This document shows, piece after piece, positions 44,127 to 54,363 of a stretch of DNA of 64,000 nt. The stretch is taken from contig NZ_VJXY01000012.1 in assembly GCF_014831675.1 (NCBI RefSeq), positions 1 through 64,000 of the forward strand, in the 5' to 3' direction. A program made the translations under genes and the position numbers. Origin of the DNA: Komarekiella delphini-convector SJRDD-AB1. GTDB lineage: Bacteria > Cyanobacteriota > Cyanobacteriia > Cyanobacteriales > Nostocaceae. Numbering within the stretch: the first letter of the stretch is position 1; each line of letters starts with the position of its first letter. A model generated the notes under the pieces. That model was not told where the DNA came from and did no database searches. It worked only from the letters and a program-made list of their open reading frames with translations.

Positions 44127-46838
44127 TTATTTGGGATAATGCTTGGCTAAAAATTCTTCTGCCTCTACTTTATTTTTAATTACTTTATCCAAGCTGGCTG
44201 CAAGTATATCATCTAAAATTTGTCGATACTGAGGCCCTGGTTTGTAGCCTAATATCTTGAGATCATTGCCATTTAAAATCGGCTGGATGTTAGCCAAAAC
44301 TGTCAAGTAATACCATATCTGTTGCCTGAGAAAACGTGAACTGTGTAAGGCAATTAAAATTAGCATTGGCAAGTCATACTGTCGTAGCAACTGCACCACT
44401 TGACTGGGATGTTGACAACTAGGTAACAGTTCCATCACTTGGTTAAAGCTTTGGGCAAATTTCTTCAACCTAGCGATGCTATCTTCCTGCAATTGCAAAT
44501 TTTGTGCCACTTTTCCCCGATATTCGGGTGCTAAGTGAATGACTAATGCTTCCAGGCGCATTTGCCAATGAATCAGGGTTTGCTGTGAGTCAAATCGTCG
44601 CAAACAACGTTCTAGCAAACGTAATTGCCGTAATATTTCTTCATCTAGCTTCAGAGTAGGATGGATGCACTGCAACGCCCCTAAGTTATCGAGTAACTGT
44701 AAAGCTGATTTCCAGTATGGAGCTTCCAGAATATGTTTCAATTCTGCTTTGAGTCTAGTTTGTAAGGCTGGAGTTCTGCTATTCTCTTGGGCAGTGCGAT
44801 CGTAAACGCCACTGTTAATGGCATAACGGATAAACTCTTCCGTTTGCGGTTCAATCTCAAATCCGAAGCGCACAGCAAAGCGCACACCGCGATAAATGCG
44901 GGTGGGGTCTTCGATAAAGCTGTTGGGGTGTAAAACCCGAATTTGCTTAGCTTGTAAATCCAGTAAACCGCCAAAAAAATCAAGTAATTCACCAGCACGG
45001 GGAGGGGTGAGTCGCAGTGCCATTGCGTTGATAGTAAAATCTCGACGATACAAATCTTGACGAATAGAACTTGCCTCAACTTCTGGATTTGCCGCTGGGT
45101 AAGGATAAAATTCTGTCCTAGCGGTGGCAATATCTACCCACAAAGAGTCTAATTCTGGGTCATTGTGCCATAACAAAGCAGCAGTTTGAAAAGCTCCGTG
45201 GATTTCTAAACGAGCAGCAGGGTAAAGTTGCTGGAGTTCCTTTGCTAGCTCTACACCAGCACCGACATCTGCTGTTTTGTGAAAGCCATCAACTACAAGG
45301 TCGATATCTTTAATCATCAAATCACCTGCTGCTTCTTTTGCTAATAGCAAGTCCCTCACTGCACCACCTACTAGATAAAGATGCCAACCCCGCTTTTGGG
45401 CTGCTTGCGATGCTATGGTAAGTAATTGCCACAATTGAGGCGCAAGTTTATTCTGCAATTGAGGGAGATTAAGATGGCTTTCTCTCCTTCTCCCTCCCCT
45501 TCTGTCTCCTTCTGTTCCTCTTTCTTCCTCTCTTTCTTGATGTAATTGCCGCAATACATCAGTGCGAGTCACGATACCCACTAACTGCTCATTCTCCAAC
45601 ACTGGTAAGCGCCCAATATCGTATGTCACCATCAGCGCCTCAATTTGTGGCAGTGTTGTATCTGGTGTAATCGTTTTGAGATTCGTTGTCATGTAGCCTT
45701 TGACTGGCGCATGACTAAACCCGTGATGCAAGGCAATATCAATATCTCGTCGTGAAATAATGCCTACAAGTTGCCCTTGGGAATCGACTACAGATAAACC
45801 TGAGTTTCCGTAGCGCAATAAAATACGCTGGGCTTCGGCAATTGTAGTTTCAGGAAGAATAGTGCGGACAGGAGAAGACATCAAGTCCATAGCAGTGGGG
45901 GGATGGGGAATTTGCGCTTTTATCCCGTCCAAGAGTTGTTGTAATGTTGCTTTAGAGTCTACTCCCCGGAGATTCAGCGATGCTGCTTGCGAATGGCCAC
46001 CACCGCCTAAAAGTTGGAATAAGAGGTTAAGATTTGTTTTAGGAATTTGCGATCGCCCAATTACTGTTAAGCGTACGTCATCTTTGTCTAAAGAATATTC
46101 ATTCGCCAACAGTATGGCGTCAATTTCGGTTAACTCGACGAGTTCCGAGGCTAGACTCGATAACCCTGGCACAAAACCCTCAGTTTTCAGAGCTACCCAA
46201 GCAATGGTATATCCATGTAAACAGAGATATTCCAAATTCTCCAGTGCTTGGGTTAATAGCTGCTGCAATTGGGGAGATAAACCAGGGTCACGGTAAGTGG
46301 AAATTACTGACAGACTTGCACCTTGTTCCATTAACCAAGCCAAAGCTAAGGCATCGCGTGATGTGGACTGGTCAAATGTCAACGAGCCAGTATCAACGTG
46401 GATACCCAAAGCCATCACCGTTGCTTCGGCAGGAGTAAGGGAAATTTGGTGTTGTTGCAATTGCTCCACAATTAAAGTTGTGGTAGCTCCCACAGAGGAA
46501 ATATATGATTGCGTAGCTGGAATATTTGATTCTTGCCCTAGGTGATGGTCATAAACTATGATTTCTTTTAAATGAGGTAAATCTAACCACTCAGCAGCTT
46601 TACCCAAGCGATCGCGGTGTTGCGTATCCACCACAGTCAGGGAACGAATGTTTTCAGGAATAACTGAACGCCTTTCAATCAGAGGATATTCATCTCGATG
46701 CAAGGCCAAAAAATCCCGCACAGGAGGGTGAGAGCCGCCAGATAAGACAATCTTGCTCCCCGGTAGCAAGCGTGTTAGCCCTACCGCCGCCCCTAATGCG
46801 TCAAAATCAGCTGTTGTATGGCAAAGAATTAAGTCCAT
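44127..46838 (-). CDS. DHH - CBS - CCA tRNA nucleotidyltransferase fusion
   Basis: The 903-residue protein opens with a DHH phosphoesterase domain ([44 protein letters not shown]) and a DHHA1 domain with [10 protein letters not shown]. Two CBS domains (about residues 320-440) follow, then a linker and a class II poly(A)/CCA-adding polymerase ([48 protein letters not shown]). This DHH-CBS-PAP fusion is known in cyanobacteria, where CCA addition is split into separate enzymes; this one would add A or CC to tRNA 3' ends. The linker ([19 protein letters not shown]) is repeat-like. All active motifs are visible. Confidence 0.92.
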   Translation of the reverse strand: MDLILCHTTADFDALGAAVGLTRLLPGSKIVLSGGSHPPVRDFLALHRDEYPLIERRSVIPENIRSLTVVDTQHRDRLGKAAEWLDLPHLKEIIVYDHHLGQESNIPATQSYISSVGATTTLIVEQLQQHQISLTPAEATVMALGIHVDTGSLTFDQSTSRDALALAWLMEQGASLSVISTYRDPGLSPQLQQLLTQALENLEYLCLHGYTIAWVALKTEGFVPGLSSLASELVELTEIDAILLANEYSLDKDDVRLTVIGRSQIPKTNLNLLFQLLGGGGHSQAASLNLRGVDSKATLQQLLDGIKAQIPHPPTAMDLMSSPVRTILPETTIAEAQRILLRYGNSGLSVVDSQGQLVGIISRRDIDIALHHGFSHAPVKGYMTTNLKTITPDTTLPQIEALMVTYDIGRLPVLENEQLVGIVTRTDVLRQLHQEREEERGTEGDRRGGRRRESHLNLPQLQNKLAPQLWQLLTIASQAAQKRGWHLYLVGGAVRDLLLAKEAAGDLMIKDIDLVVDGFHKTADVGAGVELAKELQQLYPAARLEIHGAFQTAALLWHNDPELDSLWVDIATARTEFYPYPAANPEVEASSIRQDLYRRDFTINAMALRLTPPRAGELLDFFGGLLDLQAKQIRVLHPNSFIEDPTRIYRGVRFAVRFGFEIEPQTEEFIRYAINSGVYDRTAQENSRTPALQTRLKAELKHILEAPYWKSALQLLDNLGALQCIHPTLKLDEEILRQLRLLERCLRRFDSQQTLIHWQMRLEALVIHLAPEYRGKVAQNLQLQEDSIARLKKFAQSFNQVMELLPSCQHPSQVVQLLRQYDLPMLILIALHSSRFLRQQIWYYLTVLANIQPILNGNDLKILGYKPGPQYRQILDDILAASLDKVIKNKVEAEEFLAKHYPK

Positions 46839-47139
46839 AATTAAAAGTCATTAGTCATTAGTACTTAGACGAAGAGAGAAGTTTGAGGGTCGGCTTCCGA
46901 CGCTCCCACGTCGAAGAGAGCTGCACTATCCATTGGCGCAGCCTGCCAAGAGTAAAAAGTTCTATAGGCGGGTTTCCCAACCTAGGAAACTTTTCAAGAC
47001 AGGCATCAGAACTTCGGGGACAAAGGACAAATGACTAAAATGTAGCAATTTCTGCTAGCTTAAAAATAAGGAAAAACTGTCAGTGTCGCCCTTTAGGATA
47101 TTCTATCTTTAGTATTTCGCTAGCTTGGGAGAAGCAAAA
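46839..47139. repeat. Repeat-rich intergenic region
   Basis: AGTCATTAGTCATTAG repeats are followed by GC-rich units (GGGTCGGCTTCCGACGCTCCCA), a GGGTTTCCCAACCTAGGAAACTTTTCAAGACAGGC unit related to 12563-12611, and GGACAAAGGACAAATGAC at about 47018-47035. The last 90 bp should carry the psbZ promoter. Confidence 0.6.
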
Positions 47140-47328
47140 ATGACCATAATATTCCAAATTGCTTTGATAGGTCTGGTTGCGCTATCTTTTGTCCTCGTTG
47201 TCGGTGTCCCTGTCGCTTATGCCACTCCCCAAAATTGGAATGAATCTAAAAAGCTACTCTGGCTTGGTTCAGGGGTCTGGATTGGGTTAGTGTTTTTAGT
47301 CGGTCTGTTAAACTTTTTTGTCGTATAG
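47140..47328 (+). CDS. psbZ: Photosystem II protein PsbZ (Ycf9)
   Basis: PsbZ is a 62-residue, two-helix subunit that stabilises photosystem II and its peripheral antenna. From ATG 47140 it reads [20 protein letters not shown] (helix 1), then [18 protein letters not shown] (stroma/lumen loop), then helix 2 ([18 protein letters not shown]). The frame is open back to TTG 47125, but the ATG has a GGGAGAAG ribosome-binding site and is the family start. ribH follows on the same strand 190 bp downstream, a neighbour arrangement I associate with cyanobacteria. Confidence 0.96.
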   Translation: MTIIFQIALIGLVALSFVLVVGVPVAYATPQNWNESKKLLWLGSGVWIGLVFLVGLLNFFVV

Positions 47329-47521
47329 ACGACGGCTTCGCTCTGGCAGAGGCACATAATATAAAAACTAGAGGGGCAGAAAAGCCAAGTTGAAAGGTTA
47401 AAGGAAAAAAAGAGATATCTTTTTCTTAGTTCCCTTTTCCTAACCGTGCTTTCCTGCTCCTCTACATTTTTTAAAGAAGAAATGTATATTGGCCAGAAGT
47501 ATACCTGATTCAGAGGCAGTC

Positions 47522-48097
47522 ATGGCAGTTTTTGAGGGAAGTTTTATTCAAACAGAACCTTTACGGTTTGCAGTGGTAATTGGTCGATTCAATGACCTGG
47601 TTAGCGTTAAACTCCTGGAGGGGTGTCAAGATTGCTTGAAACGCCACGGTGTAGATACCAACCCCCACGGCAATCAGGTAGACTATGTTTGGGTACCGGG
47701 AAGTTTTGAAGTACCTGTAGTAGCTCGCCAACTGGCACTGTCCCATCGCTATGATGCCATTATTTGCCTGGGTGCAGTCATCCGGGGGCAAACACCTCAT
47801 TTTGATATCGTCTCTTCGGAAGTAGCAAAGGGCGTTGCTGCTGCTAGCTTTCAAACAGGTGTACCTGTGATTTTTGGTATTTTGACAGCTGATACTATGC
47901 AGCAAGCCTTAGAACGGGCAGGCATCAAAAGCAATCATGGCTGGGATTATGCTATGAGCGCCTTGGAAATGGCAAGCCTCATGCGGCAGTTGCGTTCTAA
48001 CCTGGCAGAGCCATATCGAAATACCCAGTCTTTGCCAGCTTCTTTTCAGAGTGCCAACCTAGGCAATTTAGCTGCTGAGTCGGAAGAAATAGGCTAG
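47522..48097 (+). CDS. ribH: 6,7-dimethyl-8-ribityllumazine synthase
   Basis: RibH joins 5-amino-6-ribitylaminouracil with 3,4-dihydroxy-2-butanone-4-phosphate in riboflavin synthesis, forming capsid-like oligomers. The 191-residue protein from ATG 47522 reads [66 protein letters not shown] with the phosphate/substrate His, and [16 protein letters not shown]. The frame is open back to TTG 47489, adding eleven residues of no family similarity. The Ser/Asn-rich C-terminal extension (residues about 165-191) is longer than in many RibH and probably disordered. Confidence 0.95.
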   Translation: MAVFEGSFIQTEPLRFAVVIGRFNDLVSVKLLEGCQDCLKRHGVDTNPHGNQVDYVWVPGSFEVPVVARQLALSHRYDAIICLGAVIRGQTPHFDIVSSEVAKGVAAASFQTGVPVIFGILTADTMQQALERAGIKSNHGWDYAMSALEMASLMRQLRSNLAEPYRNTQSLPASFQSANLGNLAAESEEIG

Positions 48098-48113
48098 TTC
48101 GTCATTAGTCCTG

Positions 48114-48189
48114 TCTTTAAAAGTTTTGAGCCGAGGCTTCCTCGGATCAAACTTTTCGCTTTGTCCTTTGTTATTCACTAATGACTAAT
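48114..48189. repeat. Interspersed repeat with AATGACTAATGACC tail
   Basis: AAAAGTTTTGAGCCGAGGC, TTCCTCGGATCAAACTTTT and GTTATTCACTAATGACTAATGACC form a palindromic hairpin plus short direct repeats between ribH and tRNA-Gly. It belongs to the family of repeats at 12563 and 20050. Confidence 0.65.
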
Positions 48190-48251
48190 GACCAAATCCA
48201 GGGGTTGACAATTAAGAACAAATCTGAGATTATAATATTTACATTGAAATT

Positions 48252-48323
48252 GCGGGTATAGCTCAGTGGTAGAGCGTCACCTTGCCAAGGTGAATGTCGC
48301 GCGTTCGAATCGCGTTACCCGCT
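48252..48323 (+). tRNA. tRNA-Gly(GCC)
   Basis: The 72-base sequence has acceptor arms GCGGGTA/TACCCGC, a D-arm with GCTCAGTGGTAGAGC, anticodon loop CTTGCCAAG (anticodon GCC), and T-arm GCGCGTTCGAATCGCG. The CCA tail is not encoded, and the discriminator base is T. It would read glycine codons GGC and GGU. Confidence 0.97.
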
Positions 48324-49006
48324 TCTAAAAAAATGTAAAATATAATCAGTACTTTAAGTCTACGCCAAGAGCGATTTAGCAAGCATTAGACATCTATAGA
48401 TGCAAGCAAGTCGTTTTGTGTGCGGTGTACTCACTTGATCTAAAGAAGCCTGTTTAAATAGCAGTATTGTAAGGTACAACACGTCTTTTGGCAGTGAATT
48501 TAGCCAAAATATATCTAGATAAAAAAGTCACTCAAACGGGTTGGAGTTCTAACTTTACTGTCTCTATACAGATGCTTATAATTTGTGAGGAATAAAAAGT
48601 AGAGAAATACTCAAAGATAACCGTGTTGCTTGTAGAAGTTGCTTTTCCATGCTGGTTGTTTTAGCAGTTATCGCCACGTAGACTTAAGATCGTACTAGAT
48701 ATGTCAGTACAATAAGTGCCTGCCAAATGTAAATACATTCTTTTAAAGCCAAAGATGAAGAGGAAAAAATTTTTAACCCAGACTGCTAATTACAGGGAAG
48801 GACAACAGATAGCTATCCTCTGGTCAAATAACCAGTCCCCTAGGCAGCAATCACGACAGCCTTGAGTTGGCTTCATCTGCTTTTTGTAATCATGGTAGTG
48901 TTTACCTCACTATCCATATAAAAAAGTTGATCACAGGGAAATCAGTTGCTAAGGCATTGATATTCTCGCAGTTTGTAAAAAACACGCTCAAGTTATTAGA
49001 ACGCTT
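48324..49006. other. Intergenic region with no supported gene
   Basis: About 680 bp follow the tRNA. Only weak stems and no open frame of note are seen, though several short TGCAAGCAAG-like stretches occur. The last 100 bp should contain the promoter of the next gene pair. Confidence 0.4.
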
Positions 49007-49414
49007 GTGCAATCTCAAAAACCTGAAAAAATAGACTTTAATACGGAATATCCCTGTCCCTGCCGTCGCCGGGGGCGGTTAATTCCGATTACGTTGACAG
49101 AAGCATTTGGTTGCGATCGCTGTCAGCAAATATTTGTACTGGAAGATAATGGTTATGTCCTAGAACAACTTTCTACAACCTATCCCTACAAGCGGGCTTG
49201 GCGTTGGACGGGAAATAGTTGGCATGTTGTTCATCCTAGATTAGGAGAAAGCTATCTGCCTATAGCACTGGGCATTATTTTCGTGCTAGTGATTATATGG
49301 CTGCCATTAGCACTGCGATTGGCAAATAGTTCCAGCATTGTTGCTTGGGCAATGGTGGCGGTGCTATTAGCTATTCTGCCAGCATTAATGGTCTGGCTTA
49401 CCTACAGACGTTAA
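49007..49414 (+). CDS. Membrane protein with zinc-binding N-terminus
   Basis: The 135-residue product begins at GTG 49007. Residues 17-39 contain CPCRRRGRLIPITLTEAFGC and DRC, two Cys pairs fitting a zinc site. Two transmembrane helices follow (YLPIALGIIFVLVIIWLPLAL and IVAWAMVAVLLAILPALMVW). It lies four bases before proA, so the two are probably transcribed together. I know it only as a cyanobacterial protein of unknown function. Confidence 0.7.
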   Translation: MQSQKPEKIDFNTEYPCPCRRRGRLIPITLTEAFGCDRCQQIFVLEDNGYVLEQLSTTYPYKRAWRWTGNSWHVVHPRLGESYLPIALGIIFVLVIIWLPLALRLANSSSIVAWAMVAVLLAILPALMVWLTYRR

Positions 49415-49418
49415 CTCA

Positions 49419-50684
49419 ATGACCGTTGAATTTTTGGATGATTACCCCGAACCAATTACTAGTGCTCAACGCGCGTATCAAGCTTCTTTAAAGTTAGGAT
49501 TGACAAAGGGAGCAGACAGGAGTCGTGCTGTGTTGGCAATGGCACAGGCGCTAGAACGTTCATTTGACGATATTCTGGAAGCCAACACTTTGGATTTGGA
49601 AGCCAGTCGGGAAATGGCAGTACCAGACTTGATATTAGATTGGCTGAAGCTGACTCCTACACGGTTAGAAACGACCGTAGACATTCTACAACGGTTAGGG
49701 GAATTATCAGATCCGCTACGGCGGGTCAGGAACGCTGACTATCAACTAGAAGATTCCCAGAGTTATTCGCAGTTAATGCCTTTGGGAGTAATTGGATTTA
49801 TTTATGAGGCGTTTCCCGATTTAGGGGCGATCGCAGCGGGTTTCTGTATTAAAACTGGCAATACTCTGATTCTTAAAGGTAGCACAGAATCTAGCCATTC
49901 TAACGCGGCGATCGCTGATGTATTGCAAAATGCGATCGCCGAAGTTGGACTACCATCAGGATGTGTAGAACTAATAACAGCAGAACATGGTGCTTCTGTT
50001 CGTGATTTAGTCATTCAAGATCAGTATGTAAATTTAGTGATTCCCTACGGACGTTCTAGCTTGGTTCAGCAAGTAATGCGACAATCAACTTGCCCAGTTT
50101 TAAAGTCTGCAATGGGTAATTGTTACCTTTATTGGTCGCTCAATAGCAGCTTAGAAATGGTGCGCTGGATGATTATTGATAGCCATCAGAGTGAACCAGA
50201 CCCAGTAAATGCTATTGAGAAGGTACTAATTCATCGCCAAGCTTTACCATCTTCACTAGCAGTTTTATGGAACAGCTTGAAGGAAAAAGGCTTTGAAATT
50301 AAAGGGGATGCAGAATTAGTAGAAGCTTTTCCGCAGTTGCATCTAGCAAAGGAAAACGAGTGGGGAAATGCTTATTTAACTAGGACAGTAGCTTTTAAAC
50401 TGGTGGACAGCTTAGAGGGTGCGATCGCCTGGATTAATGAATACAGCAGTGGTCATGCTGACTGTATTATGACTGAATCATATCAGGAAAGTCGGCAGTT
50501 TGCTTTAGGAGTTAACAGCGCCTCTACCTACATCAATACTTCCCCGCGTTTTTCCCGCAATCCCTCACGGGGAGACTCAGTATTTCTCGGAATGTCAAAC
50601 CAAAAAGGTCATCGCCGAGGATTTATTAGCCTGGAAACTTTGACTACCGTCAAACACATTGTTCAAGGAAATGGGCGATTTTAG
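49419..50684 (+). CDS. proA: Glutamate-5-semialdehyde dehydrogenase (gamma-glutamyl phosphate reductase)
   Basis: ProA reduces gamma-glutamyl phosphate to glutamate semialdehyde with NADPH in proline synthesis. The 421-residue protein has the aldehyde dehydrogenase fold: PLGVIGFIYEAFPDLGAIAA, IKTGNTLILKGSTESSHSN, LVIPYGRSSLV, and the active-site Cys in SAMGNCYLYW. In common ProA the fold segment reads VIYEARPNVT, and here it is FIYEAFPDLG, so this is the divergent cyanobacterial branch. I keep the proA name, but a different aldehyde or acyl-phosphate substrate is possible. It follows the small membrane gene by four bases. Confidence 0.8.
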   Translation: MTVEFLDDYPEPITSAQRAYQASLKLGLTKGADRSRAVLAMAQALERSFDDILEANTLDLEASREMAVPDLILDWLKLTPTRLETTVDILQRLGELSDPLRRVRNADYQLEDSQSYSQLMPLGVIGFIYEAFPDLGAIAAGFCIKTGNTLILKGSTESSHSNAAIADVLQNAIAEVGLPSGCVELITAEHGASVRDLVIQDQYVNLVIPYGRSSLVQQVMRQSTCPVLKSAMGNCYLYWSLNSSLEMVRWMIIDSHQSEPDPVNAIEKVLIHRQALPSSLAVLWNSLKEKGFEIKGDAELVEAFPQLHLAKENEWGNAYLTRTVAFKLVDSLEGAIAWINEYSSGHADCIMTESYQESRQFALGVNSASTYINTSPRFSRNPSRGDSVFLGMSNQKGHRRGFISLETLTTVKHIVQGNGRF

Positions 50685-50863
50685 TATTTAAGTATTAAAT
50701 AAACTTGGCGCTTTATTTAATACTTGAAACTATTCATTTAGGAAATGCGTAAACTAATAAAAAATTAATTTTTTAATAAACCCATACAGTCATACTACAA
50801 CGTGTGTGGTATCACTTTGTAGAGAAGCAAAGTATAGCTTCTCTACATTCTTCATCACAGCAA

Positions 50864-51988
50864 TTAGCCTTTAACCAATTTCTTCTTAGATGTGTAGTAA
50901 ACCTTACTACCAGCATCGGGAACAAAATGACAACTGACACCTGAACGCCACAGCGATTTCCAAACTGGTTCCTCAGATTTGCGGAAGTATTCACCCATCA
51001 CTGGTTTAATTGCCTCAGTCGCCTTCAGCAAATTGTAATGTGGGATATTGAGGAATATGTGGTGAGCTACATGAGTACCAATATCGTGATGGATATGATT
51101 GATCAAACCATAATTACGGTCAATGCTAGAAATTGCACCTTTCAAAAAAGTCCAATCTTCTCCACGATACCAGGGTATATCTTGCTCAGTGTGATGCAAA
51201 AATGTCACCAAATCTAGCCAGATAATAAACACAATGTAGGGTGCAGCGTAATATTTTAGTAACCACATCCAACCCCACTGATATGTGAGGAATAGCAGCA
51301 AACCTACCATACAAGTACAGAGTACAGTGCTGGTAATGACATCCCATTTTTCTGATGGCTTGAAAAGCGAACTACTAGGTAAAAAGTGAGAGCCTTCTTT
51401 ATTAGGAGAACGCTTAAATAAATACACTGGATAGGCTAATAAAAAAACATAATATCGACCTATCTTTTGTACTAAAGGCATCTCCTTATACTGCGATTCT
51501 GTTACAGGATACCAGCTTTCATCATTATCGATATTACCAGTATTTTTGTGGTGAGTTCTATGACTAATACGCCAGCCGTGATAAGGAACTAGTATCGGTG
51601 TATGAGAAAGATGTCCAATCAAATCGTTGAGCCATTTATGCTTAGAAAAAGATTGGTGTCCGCAGTCATGTCCAACTACAAACAAAGCCCAAAACATCGT
51701 TCCTTGCATTAACCAGAAAATCGGAAAGAAAGCCCAAGAATCTAGATAATTAGCAACTGCATAAAGCAGACCAATAATTAGGATGTCACGAAAGAAATAA
51801 AACAGTGATTTTGTTACATTAGGCTGAAAGCATTCAGCGGGAATTGCAGCTTTTAAATCCTGAAGAGTAAAAGGTAGCTTTGTTGTATCCTCAGACAGTT
51901 CATAGTTTTGAGGATTGTTGGAATTGATAATATTTGATTGCACTGGATTCTTTGATTGGATAAAAATCGGAACCTTAGTTTGAGGCAA
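50864..51988 (-). CDS. desB: Omega-3 (delta-15) fatty acid desaturase
   Basis: DesB introduces the third double bond (delta-15) into lipid-bound fatty acids, important for membrane fluidity in cold. The 374-residue membrane protein has the three di-iron histidine boxes HDCGH, HRTHH and HVAHH, with the omega-3 context PYHGWRISHRTHHKNTGNID and IWLDLVTFLHHTEQDIPWYRG. An N-terminal 40 residues precede the first helix. It is the third desaturase in a minus-strand series (desC, desA, desB), 180 bp after desA, with two hairpins in the gap. Family-typical and complete. Confidence 0.92.
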   Translation of the reverse strand: MPQTKVPIFIQSKNPVQSNIINSNNPQNYELSEDTTKLPFTLQDLKAAIPAECFQPNVTKSLFYFFRDILIIGLLYAVANYLDSWAFFPIFWLMQGTMFWALFVVGHDCGHQSFSKHKWLNDLIGHLSHTPILVPYHGWRISHRTHHKNTGNIDNDESWYPVTESQYKEMPLVQKIGRYYVFLLAYPVYLFKRSPNKEGSHFLPSSSLFKPSEKWDVITSTVLCTCMVGLLLFLTYQWGWMWLLKYYAAPYIVFIIWLDLVTFLHHTEQDIPWYRGEDWTFLKGAISSIDRNYGLINHIHHDIGTHVAHHIFLNIPHYNLLKATEAIKPVMGEYFRKSEEPVWKSLWRSGVSCHFVPDAGSKVYYTSKKKLVKG

Positions 51989-52047
51989 GATAATCTTACC
52001 TCTGCGATGCAGATGATACTAGTTCTTGTTAACACACAAGAGTAATC

Positions 52048-52089
52048 TCTGGCAATTGACTAAACAATTTTAAGTAGAGAATTGCCAGA
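52048..52089 (-). promoter_or_regulatory. Inverted repeat upstream of desB
   Basis: TCTGGCAATT and AATTGCCAGA form a 10-bp inverted repeat with a 22-base spacer, 60-100 bp before the desB start. It may be an mRNA leader structure or operator linked to cold control, which is inference. Confidence 0.45.
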
Positions 52090-52114
52090 ATCTATTTAAC
52101 TCTCAGCACAATCA

Positions 52115-52136
52115 ATGCTCCTTTTTTTAGGAGCAT
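52115..52136 (-). terminator. Hairpin between desA and desB
   Basis: ATGCTCC and GGAGCAT form a 7-bp stem with an 8-base A/T-rich loop, 33 bp after the desA stop. No T-run follows on the minus strand, so it may stabilise the desA message or attenuate rather than end it. Confidence 0.5.
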
Positions 52137-52168
52137 GATGCTCATAGCAAAACTGCTGGAAACGCTGT

Positions 52169-53221
52169 TTATCGCTTTGAGTAATATTCGTTGAAAGTAC
52201 TATAACCGACATCAGTTGTGTACAGTTGACACTGGTCTGTAATCTGCTTCATTAAAGACCAAGAAAACTGACATTCATTATGTAAATAAGGCTCCCAATT
52301 TTTTTTAATGCTGCTATAAGCTAGGCGCAAATTATAAGAAGGAATAGCAGTAGAAATGTGATGGGGGACATGGACATTGATATCGTGACAAAGAAATTCT
52401 ACCCAACGGGGATAATCACAATGAATTGTGCCAAATAGCTGTGCTATGCCCTCGCTCCACTTGTTCGCCGTCACAAAAGGAACATCTGAAGCAGTATGGT
52501 GAACAATAGTAAAAGTACTCATCCAAAAATGGTAAACCAGCCAGGGCATCAACCAAAATTTGACAAATCCCCAAATACCTGTTGTGGCAATTAGAATAGG
52601 GAAAGCGATCGCAGCAAACATAACTACTACAGCTACAGAAAGCTTAATACTTGATTGGTCTTTAGTCTTGAAATTGCGCCAATCAAAATGCACAACTGCC
52701 CAATGTCCAATAGAACCTACCCACCAGAGGCGTTTACGCATAAACAACTCAAAGGCGGACTGTCGAGTTTTATCCCAACTTTCAAAAACTTCTGGTCTAA
52801 TGGGATGCCAAGCGTTGTCCTCATCCAGCTTATTGGTATGAGTATGGTGATAATTATGCTTAATGCGCCAACTGTGGAAGGGGTAAATTAATGGCATCAT
52901 GAACAAGTGCCCCACTAAATCATTTACCCAACGACGTTTGGCAAATGAGCGATGACCACAATCATGACCAACTACAAAAAAACCTGTTAAAGCAGTGCCC
53001 GTAAAAATCCAAGTAAGGGGCAAGAGAAACCAAGGTGTGATTGTCAGAAGATAGTAGCCCAAGCCAACCGTAAAAACACTGATAAGCGCTTGCGTCCAAG
53101 CTTTACGACGGTTTTGCTGAAAACATTCCCGTGGCAAACTTTTGACAATATCTTTGAGCCTTAGATCAGAATTACCAAGGTCATCACTTAGTTTTTGATT
53201 GTTAATTATTGATGTAGTCAT
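52169..53221 (-). CDS. desA: Delta-12 fatty acid desaturase
   Basis: DesA places the delta-12 double bond in oleoyl lipids. From ATG 53221 (350 residues) it has [15 protein letters not shown] and HVPHH histidine boxes, with flanking [30 protein letters not shown] and [12 protein letters not shown] typical of cyanobacterial DesA. The frame is open 20 codons upstream, but ATG 53221 with GGTG/AGG ribosome-binding sequence is the family start. It is the second gene of the desC-desA-desB series. Confidence 0.93.
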   Translation of the reverse strand: MTTSIINNQKLSDDLGNSDLRLKDIVKSLPRECFQQNRRKAWTQALISVFTVGLGYYLLTITPWFLLPLTWIFTGTALTGFFVVGHDCGHRSFAKRRWVNDLVGHLFMMPLIYPFHSWRIKHNYHHTHTNKLDEDNAWHPIRPEVFESWDKTRQSAFELFMRKRLWWVGSIGHWAVVHFDWRNFKTKDQSSIKLSVAVVVMFAAIAFPILIATTGIWGFVKFWLMPWLVYHFWMSTFTIVHHTASDVPFVTANKWSEGIAQLFGTIHCDYPRWVEFLCHDINVHVPHHISTAIPSYNLRLAYSSIKKNWEPYLHNECQFSWSLMKQITDQCQLYTTDVGYSTFNEYYSKR

Positions 53222-53394
53222 GAACACCTGAAAAACAACAAACTCCTCCACCAAGTCACCAACTAAAGTGGCTTGCCGCAAAGTTTCTTAACATTAGCGC
53301 TTTGAATTATAACAATCTAACGTATCCAAGCGCACTTTTAAGTAGCTTTTTGAAGTCAATTTGAATTGGCGAATGGATATTGATTACACAGAAA

Positions 53395-53453
53395 GTCCTT
53401 CGTCGTTAGTCCTTAGTAAATAACTAAGGACTAATGACTAATGACTAATGACT
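53395..53453. repeat. Repeat hairpin between desC and desA
   Basis: GTCGTTAGTCCTTAGT, AAATA and ACTAAGGACTAATGAC pair as a near-perfect 16-bp stem, continuing as ACTAATGACTAATGAC repeats up to the desC stop. It combines an STRR run with a hairpin that could attenuate desC transcription. Confidence 0.7.
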
Positions 53454-54271
53454 TATTGCCTTTTGTCTGCAAGTTTCACATTAGTCGCTAGACCAAGTAC
53501 TTGCAGCAATTGCACTGTCATCCAAGTTAAATCGATTTCCCACCATTCCAGCCCGTGACGAGCTGAGTATTGAAAGGCATGGTGATTATTATGCCAGCCT
53601 TCGCCGAAAACTAATACAGCTACCCACCAGCAGTTAGTCGATTGATCACCGGAATCATAGCTACGATAGCCAAATTTATGAGTGGCGCTGTTCACCAACC
53701 AAGTGCAATGGTAAACCCAGACAATCCGAACAAAAATCCCCCAAATAACGAACGGCCAGCCACCCAGAAGCAAAAGCAATACACCCAGAGCAACCTGGAT
53801 CAAAATGAAATATTTTTCTAAAAACTGATAAACTGGGTCTTCGGCAATATCTTTGGTGAAACGAGGAACATCAGCGTGAGCGGGACAGTAATGAATCAGC
53901 CAACCCATGTGGCTCCACCAAAAGCCTTTATTAGAATCATGGGGATCAGGGTCAGTATCAGAATTTAAATGATGAATGCGATGTGTCCCTATCCACTCAA
54001 TTGGGCCTCCTTGACAGGAGAGTGTTCCGAAGAAAACCAGGAGATACTCTAGCCACTTGGGAGTTTGAAAACTGCGGTGGGTAACAAGGCGGTGAAATCC
54101 CAGAGTAACGCCTAGACCACCAGTTACCCAGTACAGCAAGAAACCCACACCAACTGCCGTCCAGCTAAAGTTACCAGGAACAAAGGCAAAAAGAGCGCCG
54201 ATGTGCAGTCCAATGAAAAATAGGGTATTAACCCAGTTAATTTGAGGTTTAGTTGAAGTAGCAATTGTCAT
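53453..54271 (-). CDS. desC: Delta-9 acyl-lipid desaturase
   Basis: DesC makes the first double bond (delta-9) of stearoyl lipids. From ATG 54271 (272 residues) it has the three boxes HRLVTHRSF, HRIHH and HNNHH in the contexts TLGFHRLVTHRS, EWIGTHRIHHLNSDTDPD and EGWHNNHHAF, and four hydrophobic segments. The frame reaches 44 codons upstream, but the ATG at 54271 matches the family start (MTIATSTKPQINW). It is the first gene of the desaturase series, divergent from the methionine gamma-lyase-like gene by 92 bp. Confidence 0.94.
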   Translation of the reverse strand: MTIATSTKPQINWVNTLFFIGLHIGALFAFVPGNFSWTAVGVGFLLYWVTGGLGVTLGFHRLVTHRSFQTPKWLEYLLVFFGTLSCQGGPIEWIGTHRIHHLNSDTDPDPHDSNKGFWWSHMGWLIHYCPAHADVPRFTKDIAEDPVYQFLEKYFILIQVALGVLLLLLGGWPFVIWGIFVRIVWVYHCTWLVNSATHKFGYRSYDSGDQSTNCWWVAVLVFGEGWHNNHHAFQYSARHGLEWWEIDLTWMTVQLLQVLGLATNVKLADKRQ

Positions 54272-54363
54272 GCAGAAACCTGAATTGAAATTGTTCAGCC
54301 TAGGAAAGAAAGCGCGAACCCAATAATCCGCATCTCTATAATTTTTTGTGAACGAGGAAATTA

